DNA of 64,000 nt from Geobacteraceae bacterium. GTDB lineage: Bacteria > Desulfobacterota > Desulfuromonadia > Geobacterales > Pseudopelobacteraceae. Location of the stretch: NCBI GenBank assembly GCA_016720395.1, contig JADKKR010000009.1, positions 124,001 through 188,000 on the forward strand, given 5' to 3'. Below the pieces are notes generated by a model, which was not told the DNA's origin, did not search any database, and saw nothing but the letters and a program-made list of their open reading frames with translations. Made by a program: the position numbers and the translations under genes. Below, piece by piece: positions 46,340 to 54,638 of this stretch. Numbering within the stretch: position 1 is the stretch's first letter; each line of letters starts with the position of its first letter.

Positions 46340-47035
46340 GTGTCCAGAGTGAATAATCCGGTCGTCAACATACAGGGGGTGTACAAGTCCTATCAGCGGG
46401 GCAGTCAGACCCTGTCGGTTCTGGAGGACATTTCGTTCGAGATCGAACGGGGTGAGTTCCTGGCATTGATGGGGCCTTCCGGCTCCGGCAAGAGTACGCT
46501 TCTCAACCTGATAGCAGGCATTGACAAGGTCGATCGCGGGAGCATCGTCATCAACGGTGTTGATATCGTCTCTCTCGAAGAATCTGCCCTGGCAGGCTGG
46601 AGGTCGGCTCACGTCGGTTTCATCTTTCAGTTCTATAACCTGATCCCTGTCCTGACCGCGTTTGAGAACGTCGAGCTGCCGCTTCTCCTGACATCGCTCA
46701 CCCGCCGCGAACGGCGTGAACACGCCGAAGCTGCCCTTTCCCTGGTCAGCCTGGAGGACCGCGTGGAACATTATCCTTCCGAGCTGTCCGGCGGCCAGCA
46801 GCAGCGGGTGGCTATTGCCAGGGCGATCGTTACCGATCCGACCATCCTGGTGGCCGATGAACCGACCGGTGACCTGGACCGGGTCTCGGCGGGCGAGATC
46901 CTGGATCTGATGGGCCGATTGAACAGTGAATTCGGCAAGACGATCATCATGGTGACCCACGACCCCCGTGCAGCGGAGAGAGCCGGTATCATCAGGTATC
47001 TGGAAAAAGGCGCGATGGTCGATGTACATCCTTAA
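46340..47035 (+). CDS. ABC transporter ATPase (MacB/LolD-like)
   Basis: ATP-binding subunit of 231 residues with full motifs: Walker A in MGPSGSGKSTLLNLIAG, Q-loop FIFQFYNLIPVLTAFENVEL, signature LSGGQQQRVAIARAI, Walker B ILVADEPTGDLD and the switch His in MVTHDPRAAE. The NLIPVLTAFENV wording is typical of MacB/LolD-type exporters. GTG at 46340 is the likely start with GAGG upstream. It overlaps the permease gene by 14 bp. Confidence 0.94.
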   Translation: MSRVNNPVVNIQGVYKSYQRGSQTLSVLEDISFEIERGEFLALMGPSGSGKSTLLNLIAGIDKVDRGSIVINGVDIVSLEESALAGWRSAHVGFIFQFYNLIPVLTAFENVELPLLLTSLTRRERREHAEAALSLVSLEDRVEHYPSELSGGQQQRVAIARAIVTDPTILVADEPTGDLDRVSAGEILDLMGRLNSEFGKTIIMVTHDPRAAERAGIIRYLEKGAMVDVHP

Positions 47036-48179
47036 GATCGTCCTTCGAAATGTACTGCGACATCGATTGCGCACCGGTCTGACGATTCTGGGCATAACCA
47101 TTGCCATTCTGGCGTTCGGGATGTTGCGGACGATTGTGGGGCTCTGGTATCTGGGCGTCGAAAACTCCGCAGCAACCCGCCTGATTACACGCAATGCAAT
47201 CTCGCTCGTCTTTTCGCTGCCGATATCATATTATGAGCGCATCCGCCAGGTTTCCGGGGTGAAGACGGTATCCTACGGTAACTGGTTCGGCGGCATCTAT
47301 ATCGATGAGAAGCATTTTTTTGCCAACGAGGCCATTGAACCGAAAAGTTTTTTGGAGCTCTATCCGGAATTTGTCTTGCCTGATGAACAGAAATCAGCTT
47401 TTATTCTCGATCGCAAGGGTTGCATCGTAGGCAGGAAACTCGCCTCGCGCTACGGATGGAAGACGGGCGACCTGATCACCCTCAGGGGAACCATCTTTCC
47501 CGGACAGTGGGAGTTTGTCCTGCGGGGGATTTTCACCGGTGCCGAGAAGAATACCGAAGAGCGGGTCCTGTTGTTCCACTGGGATTATCTGAACGAAACG
47601 CTCAAAAAGACGGTCCCCCGGCGGGCTGACCAGGTCGGTTTTTATGTGGTGGGGGTGACGCGTCCGGAATTGGCGGCCCAGGTGTCTCAGGATGTCGACC
47701 GGACCTTCAAAAACTCTCTGGCCGAAACACTCACCGAGACCGAGAAGGCGTTTCATCTCGGTTTCATAGCCATGACCGAGGCTATCCTGGTTGTGATCCA
47801 GATCGTCTCCTATCTGGTTATCGTCATCATCATGGCGGTAGTGGCCAACACCATGGCAATGACTGCCAGGGAGCGTATCGGCGAGTATGCCGTCTTCAAG
47901 TCCATGGGGTTCAGGAGTCGACATATCGCCGGCATGATCTTCGGCGAGTCCCTTCTGATCTGCCTTATCGGCTGCACGTTCGGCATCCTGCTCACCTTTC
48001 CGGTCGGGAGCCTGTTCGGTGATCTGCTGGGGAACTATCTGCCCTCCTTTGAGATCAGACGTTCGACGATCTATCTGGACATCGGTTTTGCATTCCTGGT
48101 GGGTATCGTGGCCGGCATCTTTCCTGCGGTCCGGGCATCCAGGATCAGGATCGCCGAAGGTTTGAGAAGGATCGGATAG
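47022..48179 (+). CDS. FtsX/MacB-like ABC transporter permease
   Basis: Four-helix permease: one helix near the N-terminus (TGLTILGITIAILAFGML), a large periplasmic domain to about 255, and three C-terminal helices (ILVVIQIVSYLVIVIIMAVV, ESLLICLIGCTFGILL, IYLDIGFAFLVGIVAGIF). The ending FPAVRASRIRIAEGLRRIG is the usual FtsX-domain tail. The ATG at 47022 lies within the ATPase gene and gives 385 residues. It completes a MacAB-like set without a linked outer-membrane channel. Confidence 0.92.
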   Translation: MYILKIVLRNVLRHRLRTGLTILGITIAILAFGMLRTIVGLWYLGVENSAATRLITRNAISLVFSLPISYYERIRQVSGVKTVSYGNWFGGIYIDEKHFFANEAIEPKSFLELYPEFVLPDEQKSAFILDRKGCIVGRKLASRYGWKTGDLITLRGTIFPGQWEFVLRGIFTGAEKNTEERVLLFHWDYLNETLKKTVPRRADQVGFYVVGVTRPELAAQVSQDVDRTFKNSLAETLTETEKAFHLGFIAMTEAILVVIQIVSYLVIVIIMAVVANTMAMTARERIGEYAVFKSMGFRSRHIAGMIFGESLLICLIGCTFGILLTFPVGSLFGDLLGNYLPSFEIRRSTIYLDIGFAFLVGIVAGIFPAVRASRIRIAEGLRRIG

Positions 48180-48203
48180 TTTTCTTTCAATGGAGGGGGA
48201 TGC

Positions 48204-49583
48204 ATGATGAAAACCAGAATTCTGGTCGTAGATGATGAGCGCAGTATGCGGGAGATGCTTTCGATCCTTCTGGAGCGTGAGGGATATGAGGCCGTCGAGG
48301 CGAAAAACGGTCAGGAGGCTTTGGAGTTATTTGAAACATCGCTCTTCGACCTGGTTATTTCCGATATCCAGATGCCCGGTATTAACGGTATCGAATTACT
48401 GGCCCGCATCAAAAAGCTCGCACCCGAGGTCCCTGTCCTGATGATTACCGCATTTGCCACGGCGGAGCAGGCGGTCGATGCCATCAAGCTGGGTGCCTTC
48501 CATTACTTTACGAAGCCGTTCAACAATGATGAAATCCGGGCCCTCGTTCGTAATGCCCTGGAAAAAAGTGATCTGAAGCGGGAAAATATCCTGCTGAGAC
48601 AGGATGTTCTGGCCAGGGACGGTTTCAGCGGCATCATCGGCAAAAGCCCCCGTATGCGTGAACTGTTCGTCATGATCCAGAAATTGGCAGGGAGTACCAG
48701 CAGCGTGCTGATACTCGGAGAAAGCGGCACCGGCAAGGAACTGGCCGCACGCGCCATACATTCCAACAGCAACCGGCGCTGCAAGCCATTCGTGGCGGTG
48801 AACTGCGGAGCTATCCCCGAGACACTTATCGAAAGTGAGCTGTTCGGCCATAAGAAGGGGGCCTTTACCGGTGCCATCGCCGATCGCCCCGGCCTGTTCG
48901 AGCAGGCTGACGGCGGCACCCTTTTTCTGGACGAGATCGGAGAGCTGCCGCTTCTGCTGCAGACCAAGCTTCTGCGGGTACTTCAAGAACGTGAATTCAG
49001 GAGGGTAGGAGACTCGGTTATCAGGAAGACTGATGTCCGTGTTCTGACCGCCTCCAATCGAGACCTGCAGGAACAGGTTACTGCGGGCAGCTTCCGCGAG
49101 GATCTGTATTACCGCATCAACGTGGTGCAGATCGTCATGCCGCCTCTGCGTGAACGGATCGAGGATATCCCTCTCCTGGTTGAGCACTTTTTTAAGAAGT
49201 TCTGTGACCGGGATCATTCGGGAGATACGATCACCCCCGGCGCACTCAAGCTCCTGATGAACTACCCCTTTCAGGGAAATATCCGCGAGCTGGAAAATAT
49301 TGTCGAACGGAGTCTGGTTCTTGATCGGTCCGTCATTTCCGAAAGCAGCCTTCCTGAACAGGTCCAGACGTTGCGAACGGTGTGCCAGGGCGGTGACGTG
49401 ATGATTCCCGATGAGGGAATGGCACTGGAACCTCTGCTGGAGGATCTGGAGAAAAGATATCTCCTGAAAGCCCTGGAAAGGACCGGCGGCGCCAAAAAGA
49501 AGGCCGCTGATCTGCTGGGCATGTCATTTCGTTCCTTCCGCTACCGGCTGGCCAAGTTCGGCCTGGACAGCGGAGACGACTGA
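48204..49583 (+). CDS. Sigma-54-dependent response regulator (NtrC family)
   Basis: Phospho-regulated enhancer-binding protein. The receiver domain at 1-120 keeps its acceptor Asp (LVISDIQMPGINGIELL) and Lys (FTKPF). The AAA+ domain at about 145-375 has Walker A ILGESGTGKELAARAIHS, the sigma-54 contact loop KKGAFTGAI and Walker B ADGGTLFLDEIGELP. The C-terminal Fis-type helix-turn-helix reads AKKKAADLLGMSFRSFRYRL. It is 24 bp after the efflux permease and likely in its operon. No partner kinase gene is in the window, and I found no clear -24/-12 promoter nearby. Confidence 0.95.
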   Translation: MMKTRILVVDDERSMREMLSILLEREGYEAVEAKNGQEALELFETSLFDLVISDIQMPGINGIELLARIKKLAPEVPVLMITAFATAEQAVDAIKLGAFHYFTKPFNNDEIRALVRNALEKSDLKRENILLRQDVLARDGFSGIIGKSPRMRELFVMIQKLAGSTSSVLILGESGTGKELAARAIHSNSNRRCKPFVAVNCGAIPETLIESELFGHKKGAFTGAIADRPGLFEQADGGTLFLDEIGELPLLLQTKLLRVLQEREFRRVGDSVIRKTDVRVLTASNRDLQEQVTAGSFREDLYYRINVVQIVMPPLRERIEDIPLLVEHFFKKFCDRDHSGDTITPGALKLLMNYPFQGNIRELENIVERSLVLDRSVISESSLPEQVQTLRTVCQGGDVMIPDEGMALEPLLEDLEKRYLLKALERTGGAKKKAADLLGMSFRSFRYRLAKFGLDSGDD

Positions 49584-49611
49584 GGGAATGTTCCTGACGT
49601 CTCCTGGTTGC

Positions 49612-49640
49612 TTGTGATCGCCCCGGTTTTTGTGTACTAT
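49612..49640 (+). promoter_or_regulatory. Likely sigma-70 promoter of the queD operon
   Basis: TTGTGA (49612-49617), a 17-bp spacer ending in TGTG, and TACTAT (49635-49640) lie about 46 bp before the queD ATG. A small hairpin (ATCCG/CGGAT) follows just after the expected start of transcription. Confidence 0.5.
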
Positions 49641-49685
49641 CCGTCTTCCGGATAAATCCCCACCAATGAGTGTAGAGGAGTTCCC

Positions 49686-50054
49686 ATGTATAAACTGACG
49701 ATCCGCACGAGTTTTGCTGCAGCACATAACCTGATCAACTATCAGGGGGATTGTGAAAACCTCCATGGACATAACTGGAAAGTCGAGTTGACGGTCATTG
49801 CCCATGAACTTGACAAGGCCGGTCTGGGGATTGACTTCAAGGTGCTCAAGCGTGAAGCAGGTGTTATTATTCAGGAGCTTGACCATAAATACCTGAATGA
49901 CAACCCGGCCTTCAGCAACATCTCCCCGTCGTCCGAACATATCGCCCGCTACCTGTATCAGCGAATCTCCGAGAAGCTCAACAATGACGTGATCAAGGTG
50001 GATTCGGTTGCCGTGTGGGAATCTGACAATGCTTCTGCCTGTTACTATGAATAA
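49686..50054 (+). CDS. queD: 6-carboxy-5,6,7,8-tetrahydropterin synthase QueD
   Basis: Makes 6-carboxytetrahydropterin for queuosine (deazapurine) synthesis. The 122-residue protein has the zinc His residues in FAAAHNL and ENLHGHNWKVEL, and the catalytic Glu near the end in SVAVWESDNASACYYE. The SD GAGGAG is good. The C-terminal end overlaps the queE start by eight bases. Confidence 0.94.
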   Translation: MYKLTIRTSFAAAHNLINYQGDCENLHGHNWKVELTVIAHELDKAGLGIDFKVLKREAGVIIQELDHKYLNDNPAFSNISPSSEHIARYLYQRISEKLNNDVIKVDSVAVWESDNASACYYE

Positions 50055-50796
50055 TTCCGTTTATATCAGCGAAATTTTCTCTTCCATCCAGGGAGAGGGA
50101 TTTCTGGCCGGCAGAAGGCAGATCTTTATCCGCCTGTCGGACTGCAATCTTGACTGTACCTACTGCGACACGGACCATTCCAGGGGCGAAACCTGCCGAG
50201 TCGAGTCAGCCCCCGGTTCCGCTGAGTTCATCCATCCGCTTCAGCCGCTGTTTCTTGACGACGTGCTTAAGATTGTAACAGAGTGGTGTACTGCCGTGCC
50301 GGGTGCACACCATTCCATAAGCCTTACCGGAGGAGAACCGCTGCTCTATGCAGACAGCCTTGCAGGCTGGCTCCCTGAACTGCGCCGGCTTCTGCCCGTT
50401 CATCTTGAAACCAACGGCACCATGCATCTTGCGCTGGAGCAGGTGATCGGGCACGTTGACTATGTCAGCATGGACATGAAACTTCCCTCAACATCGGGAT
50501 GCACCGAGCATCTCTGGGATCTCCACCGGGAGTTTCTCCGGGCTGCACACGGCAGGAATGCTTCGGTCAAGGTTGTGATCAGTAACGACACGCTCTGTGA
50601 TGAAATTGAGCAGGTATGCAGTATTATAGAGGCAATTGACCGCATGACGCCGCTGTTTCTCCAGCCGTTGTCCGGGGGGGGGATGGGGGTCGACATCTGC
50701 GTCGCTCATATCCTGAAGCTCCAGGAGACGGCCTCGGCACGACTGCCCGATGTGCGCGTGATTCCGCAGATGCACAGGATGCTGGGGGCCCTGTGA
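50047..50796 (+). CDS. queE: 7-carboxy-7-deazaguanine synthase QueE (radical SAM)
   Basis: Radical SAM enzyme that forms the deazapurine ring in the step after QueD. The iron-sulfur triad is in SDCNLDCTYCDTDHS, with an SISLTGGEPLLYAD SAM-binding segment. The N-terminus YISEIFSSIQGEGFLAGRR is typical. The ATG at 50047 (249 residues) lies within the end of queD. A run of nine G residues (50674-50682) lies in the gene and keeps the frame at LSGGGMGV. Confidence 0.94.
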   Translation: MNNSVYISEIFSSIQGEGFLAGRRQIFIRLSDCNLDCTYCDTDHSRGETCRVESAPGSAEFIHPLQPLFLDDVLKIVTEWCTAVPGAHHSISLTGGEPLLYADSLAGWLPELRRLLPVHLETNGTMHLALEQVIGHVDYVSMDMKLPSTSGCTEHLWDLHREFLRAAHGRNASVKVVISNDTLCDEIEQVCSIIEAIDRMTPLFLQPLSGGGMGVDICVAHILKLQETASARLPDVRVIPQMHRMLGAL

Positions 50797-51524
50797 TTAT
50801 CGAAGAGATGACCATGCCCGAGTTTGAAGCCGGTCTTGAGCGTACCAGGACTGTGCTGCTGCCGTTTGGTTCGGTGGAGGAACATGGTCCTCATCTGCCG
50901 CTTTCCACTGATACCTTAGAGGCCTATGAGGTCTGCAAAAAAGCTGCCCTGCTGCTGCCGCTATTCGTGGCGCCGCCGATCCACTACGGGAACTGCCGTT
51001 CCACCTCATGCCACCCCGGTACAATTTCCATCTCCACCGGCACGCTCAAGGGACTGTTTATCGACATCGTTACGTCCCTGCGCAGCCACGGTCTCAGGTG
51101 TTTCGTTGCATTGACCGGTCATGCCGGCGGAGCCCACAGGATGGCTCTTCAGGAAGCCGGTGAAGAACTGCTTGTGCGCTTTGACGACATCCACATTGCT
51201 GTTGTGTCTGAATACGACCTGGCCAAAGACGAAGGGCGCGGTCTGATTGAGACGGACGGTGATTCCCACGCCGGTGAGATTGAAACCTCGCGTATCCTCC
51301 ATTCCCATCCCCAGCTCGTCAAGGGGAGTGCTCCCCGGGAATTCCCTTCCTTTCCACCCGGCATTCTGGTTCGCAACAAACGGATGTACTGGCCGGGTGG
51401 TGTCTGGGGGGACCCCGGCAAGGCTACGGCAGCAAAGGGAGCCAGGCTGGAAGAGCTGGTGACCGGCCGGCTGATCGCCCTGGTACAGCAGCTGGAAGGG
51501 ATGTGCAGCCGTGGAGAACGCTGA
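50793..51524 (+). CDS. Creatininase-family metal amidohydrolase
   Basis: The 243-residue protein has the creatininase-family metal motifs PFGSVEEHGPHLPLSTDTLEA, a TGHAGG loop and DSHAGEIETS. The family includes creatininase, the mycofactocin peptidase MftE and the archaeal formamidopyrimidine deformylase ArfB, so the true substrate is open. GTG at 50793 overlaps the queE stop by four bases (GTGA). Its fusion-tight place in a queuosine operon suggests work on a pterin or purine-derived amide (inference). Confidence 0.85.
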   Translation: MIIEEMTMPEFEAGLERTRTVLLPFGSVEEHGPHLPLSTDTLEAYEVCKKAALLLPLFVAPPIHYGNCRSTSCHPGTISISTGTLKGLFIDIVTSLRSHGLRCFVALTGHAGGAHRMALQEAGEELLVRFDDIHIAVVSEYDLAKDEGRGLIETDGDSHAGEIETSRILHSHPQLVKGSAPREFPSFPPGILVRNKRMYWPGGVWGDPGKATAAKGARLEELVTGRLIALVQQLEGMCSRGER

Positions 51525-51906
51525 GCATATTATTACAACCTGTATCCTGGGCGGCGGGGTCCCGGCGAAGATCACTGATCTTACCCGGCACTACTTCGGC
51601 GGATATTACCACGTCCGTATCCGGGTCTGCGCTGATGTTCCGGTTTCTATCGGTGCATTTGCCGATGCAGCAGAGCATCAGGATGCTGTCAGCCGTCTCG
51701 GGTCACGTGTCCTTTTCAGCAGGTCCCTGGAAAAAATGGCTGTACCTGACTGCGAGATAGAAAGTGCGCTGCAGCATCTCCTGGCTTCTTTCGAAGAGAA
51801 TATGCTTCCCTATCTGCAACGGGACGATTTTGCAGACAGCTATGTCAGAAACGAGTACCGCAAGGTTCTGAATGCCGGACCTGCGAAGCGCCGGACCTAC
51901 GTGTGA
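51511..51906 (+). CDS. Conserved-looking protein of unknown function
   Basis: 131-residue protein not recognised. It starts at GTG 51511 inside the end of the creatininase gene, and its stop overlaps the start of rlmD (GTGA), so it is translationally linked to both. It contains ILGGGVPAKITDLTRHYFGG and YHVRIRVCADVPVSIGAF, followed by an acidic helical C-terminal half ending in a basic tail. No signal peptide or membrane helix is seen. The even overlap pattern makes it a real gene, but its role is unknown. Confidence 0.72.
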   Translation: MENAEHIITTCILGGGVPAKITDLTRHYFGGYYHVRIRVCADVPVSIGAFADAAEHQDAVSRLGSRVLFSRSLEKMAVPDCEIESALQHLLASFEENMLPYLQRDDFADSYVRNEYRKVLNAGPAKRRTYV

Positions 51907-53213
51907 ACGGGCCGACAGCGGCAATAGATACGCTGGCATTTGGCGGCAACGGTGTCAGCAGGGTCAACGGCAAGGTCTGCTTCGTTCCGTTCAGTTGTCC
52001 GGGTGATGAAGTACGGCTGGCCATAACATCAGAAAAACGCTCCTACTGTATCGCCCGCATCACTGAAATAGTGACTCCCTCACCTTCGCGGGTTACGCCT
52101 CCCTGCCCGGTATTCGGGACGTGCGGCGGCTGTTCCTGGCAGCATATCGATTACCCGCAGCAACTCCAGGCTAAACGGCAGATTCTGGTCGAGGCTCTCT
52201 GGCGTGGCGCGCGGGTCCCCGATGAATGTGTCGGACCGGCTCTTCCCTCGCCGGACCCCTACGGCTACCGCAGTCGCGTGCAGTTTAAGGTGCAGGGAAC
52301 TGCCGGTCGTCTGCGCATCGGATTCTATCGCAACAATTCCCACCAGGTTGAAGATATCGGGAGCGGTTGCGCCATTGCTGTACCGGTAGTCAATTCGACT
52401 CTTGCGGTTCTGCGGGTTGTACTTGACTCGTGCCCCGATGTGTCATCCATATCGCAGGTCAGTGTCGACAGCGCTGAGCAGGGCGTGATTGCAGTGATCA
52501 CCTATTCCGGGCGCGATGTGTCTGCTGTCTCTGATTATTTCAGGAAGCGCTGCGCTGAGCTGCAGCCCTTGACCGGTCTTTACCTGCAAACGGGTCGCAA
52601 GCCGCTGCTGAAGCTGTTCGGTGACAATCAGCTGTCCTATGACCTGCCGCAGGCAGCCCCTGAGGCGCCTGCCTGCCGATTGACCTATCAGCCGGGAGGA
52701 TTTTCACAGGTCAACCGCCCGCAGAACAGGGTAATACTGGATATTGTCAGACGGATGGCCTGTTTTGAGGATACGGCGCACGTACTGGACCTGTACTGCG
52801 GAAATGGAAATTTCTCTTTACCCATAGCCGGGGAGGTCGCCCGCGTCACAGGTATCGAGGAACACGCCGGCTCAATTGTTTCAGCAGAGGCAAACCGTGC
52901 TGCAAACGGTATAGGAAATGTCGAGTTCATATGTGCGGATGCGGTCAGCGGACTGAAAGAACTCGTTGCTCGCGGCTGCCGCTTTGACACGATCATTATC
53001 GATCCGCCCAGGGCCGGTGCCGCTGAGGTTGTTACGGAACTGTTTCGCCTGAACCCCTCCCGAATCATCTATGTTTCCTGTGATCCGAGCACGCTTGCCA
53101 GGGACTGCGGATTGCTGGCAGGCAGCGGATATACCGTCCGGGAGTCAGTACCGGTGGACATGTTTCCCCAGACATATCACCTGGAGAGCGTTACCCTGCT
53201 CCAGAAACAATAA
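51903..53213 (+). CDS. rlmD: RlmD/RumA-type 23S rRNA uracil-5-methyltransferase
   Basis: SAM-dependent m5U methyltransferase of the TrmA/RumA family. An N-terminal TRAM-like domain (about 1-55) is followed by the iron-sulfur Cys group CPVFGTCGGCSWQH, and a further Cys near 160 may be the fourth ligand. The methyltransferase fold includes LDLYCGNGNFSLPIAGE, the IDPPRAGAAE motif and the nucleophile in IIYVSCDPSTLARD. The length of 436 residues suits RlmD. Which base it modifies is not certain by sequence alone. It begins at GTG 51903. Confidence 0.9.
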   Translation: MNGPTAAIDTLAFGGNGVSRVNGKVCFVPFSCPGDEVRLAITSEKRSYCIARITEIVTPSPSRVTPPCPVFGTCGGCSWQHIDYPQQLQAKRQILVEALWRGARVPDECVGPALPSPDPYGYRSRVQFKVQGTAGRLRIGFYRNNSHQVEDIGSGCAIAVPVVNSTLAVLRVVLDSCPDVSSISQVSVDSAEQGVIAVITYSGRDVSAVSDYFRKRCAELQPLTGLYLQTGRKPLLKLFGDNQLSYDLPQAAPEAPACRLTYQPGGFSQVNRPQNRVILDIVRRMACFEDTAHVLDLYCGNGNFSLPIAGEVARVTGIEEHAGSIVSAEANRAANGIGNVEFICADAVSGLKELVARGCRFDTIIIDPPRAGAAEVVTELFRLNPSRIIYVSCDPSTLARDCGLLAGSGYTVRESVPVDMFPQTYHLESVTLLQKQ

Positions 53214-53225
53214 ACGAGGTGCCGT

Positions 53226-54248
53226 ATGGGTTTTTTAAGTAAATTATTTTCCCGGGGACCGGAGGACCATCTGGCCAAAGGTGACGGTTATTTTGTCGCA
53301 CACAGCTATTATGAGGCGCGGGCTGCATTCGAAGCAGGGCTTCAATCCTGCAAGGGAGACAGTGCCAATGCCGACATTGCTCAGAAGCTTGAGGGCCGGA
53401 TCCGTGAGACAGCCTGTGCTATGGCGCAACTTAATCTCCAGGAGGCAGAACACGCCCTTCGACAAGGCTCACCAGAGAAAGCGCTTGAGCACCTCGAGCT
53501 TGCAAAAACGCTGACAGACGATGCAGTAATACGGGAAAAGGCGGACCGCCTGCTGGAAGATTTGGGAGATAAATCTAATGATACAAAAGAATTAGCACCT
53601 CTATCATCGTGTTCGTCCTGCTCAGGCCATTCCCCGGATACACATGACACAGCTTCTGAAACAGATGCAGATCTTCCGCTGCTCGAACATTACGACCTCC
53701 TGATCCACCAACTCCCTGAAGAGATGCAAAAGCGCTATTCTTCATTGGGAGAGGATTTTGCATACATGTTTGTGGCCGCAAGTCGCGACAGTCATCAGGA
53801 AGCGCTGGATTTGCTTGAACAATGGTTCAACGGTTCTCACCATGACATTTATTGTTACGAAAAAGGAAAGATTCTGCATCGGCTTGGCAGAGTCAGCGAA
53901 GCTGAATCATGTCTCAGGGCAGCAATCAGCGAGAACAGTCGTAACCCGCTTCCGTATCTAGGTCTGGCACTGCTGCTGGTTGAGGAAAACCGGCTTGAAG
54001 AAGCCGCCCGGCACCTTGACAGCATGATATCAGGTGATATTTTTGCAGGGCAGGCCCTGATGATGCGAGGAGAGGTGTTTTATCTCGCCGGTGATACTGA
54101 AGCGGCGATACAGTTGTATGGAAAACTGCTTGATACGCCTTTAGCCCGTGCTGCTGCTGAAAAACTGCATGAGTTGCTGCTCGAGACCGGCCGGCAGCAG
54201 GAAGCCGCTCATATTTACAAGCGTTACCTTGGCAAGTGCCAGCACTGA
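53226..54248 (+). CDS. TPR-repeat protein
   Basis: 340-residue protein with tetratricopeptide-like helices: an N-terminal half with AKGDGYFVAHSYYEARAAFE and a C-terminal half with several repeats (LHRLGRVSEAESCLRAAI, LAGDTEAAIQLYGKLL). A low-complexity Ser/Thr/Cys linker (SSCSSCSGHSPDTHD) joins the two near 125-145. No signal peptide is visible, so it is probably cytoplasmic and scaffolds protein contacts. It follows rlmD by 12 bp. Confidence 0.8.
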   Translation: MGFLSKLFSRGPEDHLAKGDGYFVAHSYYEARAAFEAGLQSCKGDSANADIAQKLEGRIRETACAMAQLNLQEAEHALRQGSPEKALEHLELAKTLTDDAVIREKADRLLEDLGDKSNDTKELAPLSSCSSCSGHSPDTHDTASETDADLPLLEHYDLLIHQLPEEMQKRYSSLGEDFAYMFVAASRDSHQEALDLLEQWFNGSHHDIYCYEKGKILHRLGRVSEAESCLRAAISENSRNPLPYLGLALLLVEENRLEEAARHLDSMISGDIFAGQALMMRGEVFYLAGDTEAAIQLYGKLLDTPLARAAAEKLHELLLETGRQQEAAHIYKRYLGKCQH

Positions 54249-54296
54249 AGCTTTCAAAGTTATCTGTATGTCATGTCGCTATCCGGAGGAACTGTA

Positions 54297-54572
54297 ATGA
54301 ACAAATCGGAACTCGTCGAGCAGTTGGCCACACAAAAAGACATCTCCAACAAACGTGCCGAGGAGATTGTCAACCTGGTTTTTGCCTCCATGACCGAAGC
54401 ACTGGCTGAGGGCGACCGGATAGAAATTCGCGGTCTTGGCAGTTTTGTCATCAAGGACTACGAGTCTTATACCGGCAGAAACCCGAAAACCGGTGAGCCT
54501 ATTACAGTCAGACCTAAAAAGCTCCCGTTTTTCAAAGTAGGCAAGGATCTGAAGGAACGGGTTCTCGGGTAG
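54297..54572 (+). CDS. IHF-beta/HU-family DNA-binding protein
   Basis: 91-residue histone-like protein that bends DNA. NKSELVEQLATQKDISNKRA at the start, ALAEGDRIEIRGLGSFVIKD and the DNA-arm motif GRNPKTGEPITVRPKK are all present. RIEIRGLGSF resembles the beta subunit of integration host factor more than HU. The SD CCGGAGGAAC marks the ATG at 54297. Its IHF role would fit sigma-54 promoters in this organism. Confidence 0.9.
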   Translation: MNKSELVEQLATQKDISNKRAEEIVNLVFASMTEALAEGDRIEIRGLGSFVIKDYESYTGRNPKTGEPITVRPKKLPFFKVGKDLKERVLG

Positions 54573-54638
54573 TCTGACCATTGCAGCTCTGTTCCTATCC
54601 CCCATTTCAATAACTGCCGCTACAGCCGGAGCATCATA

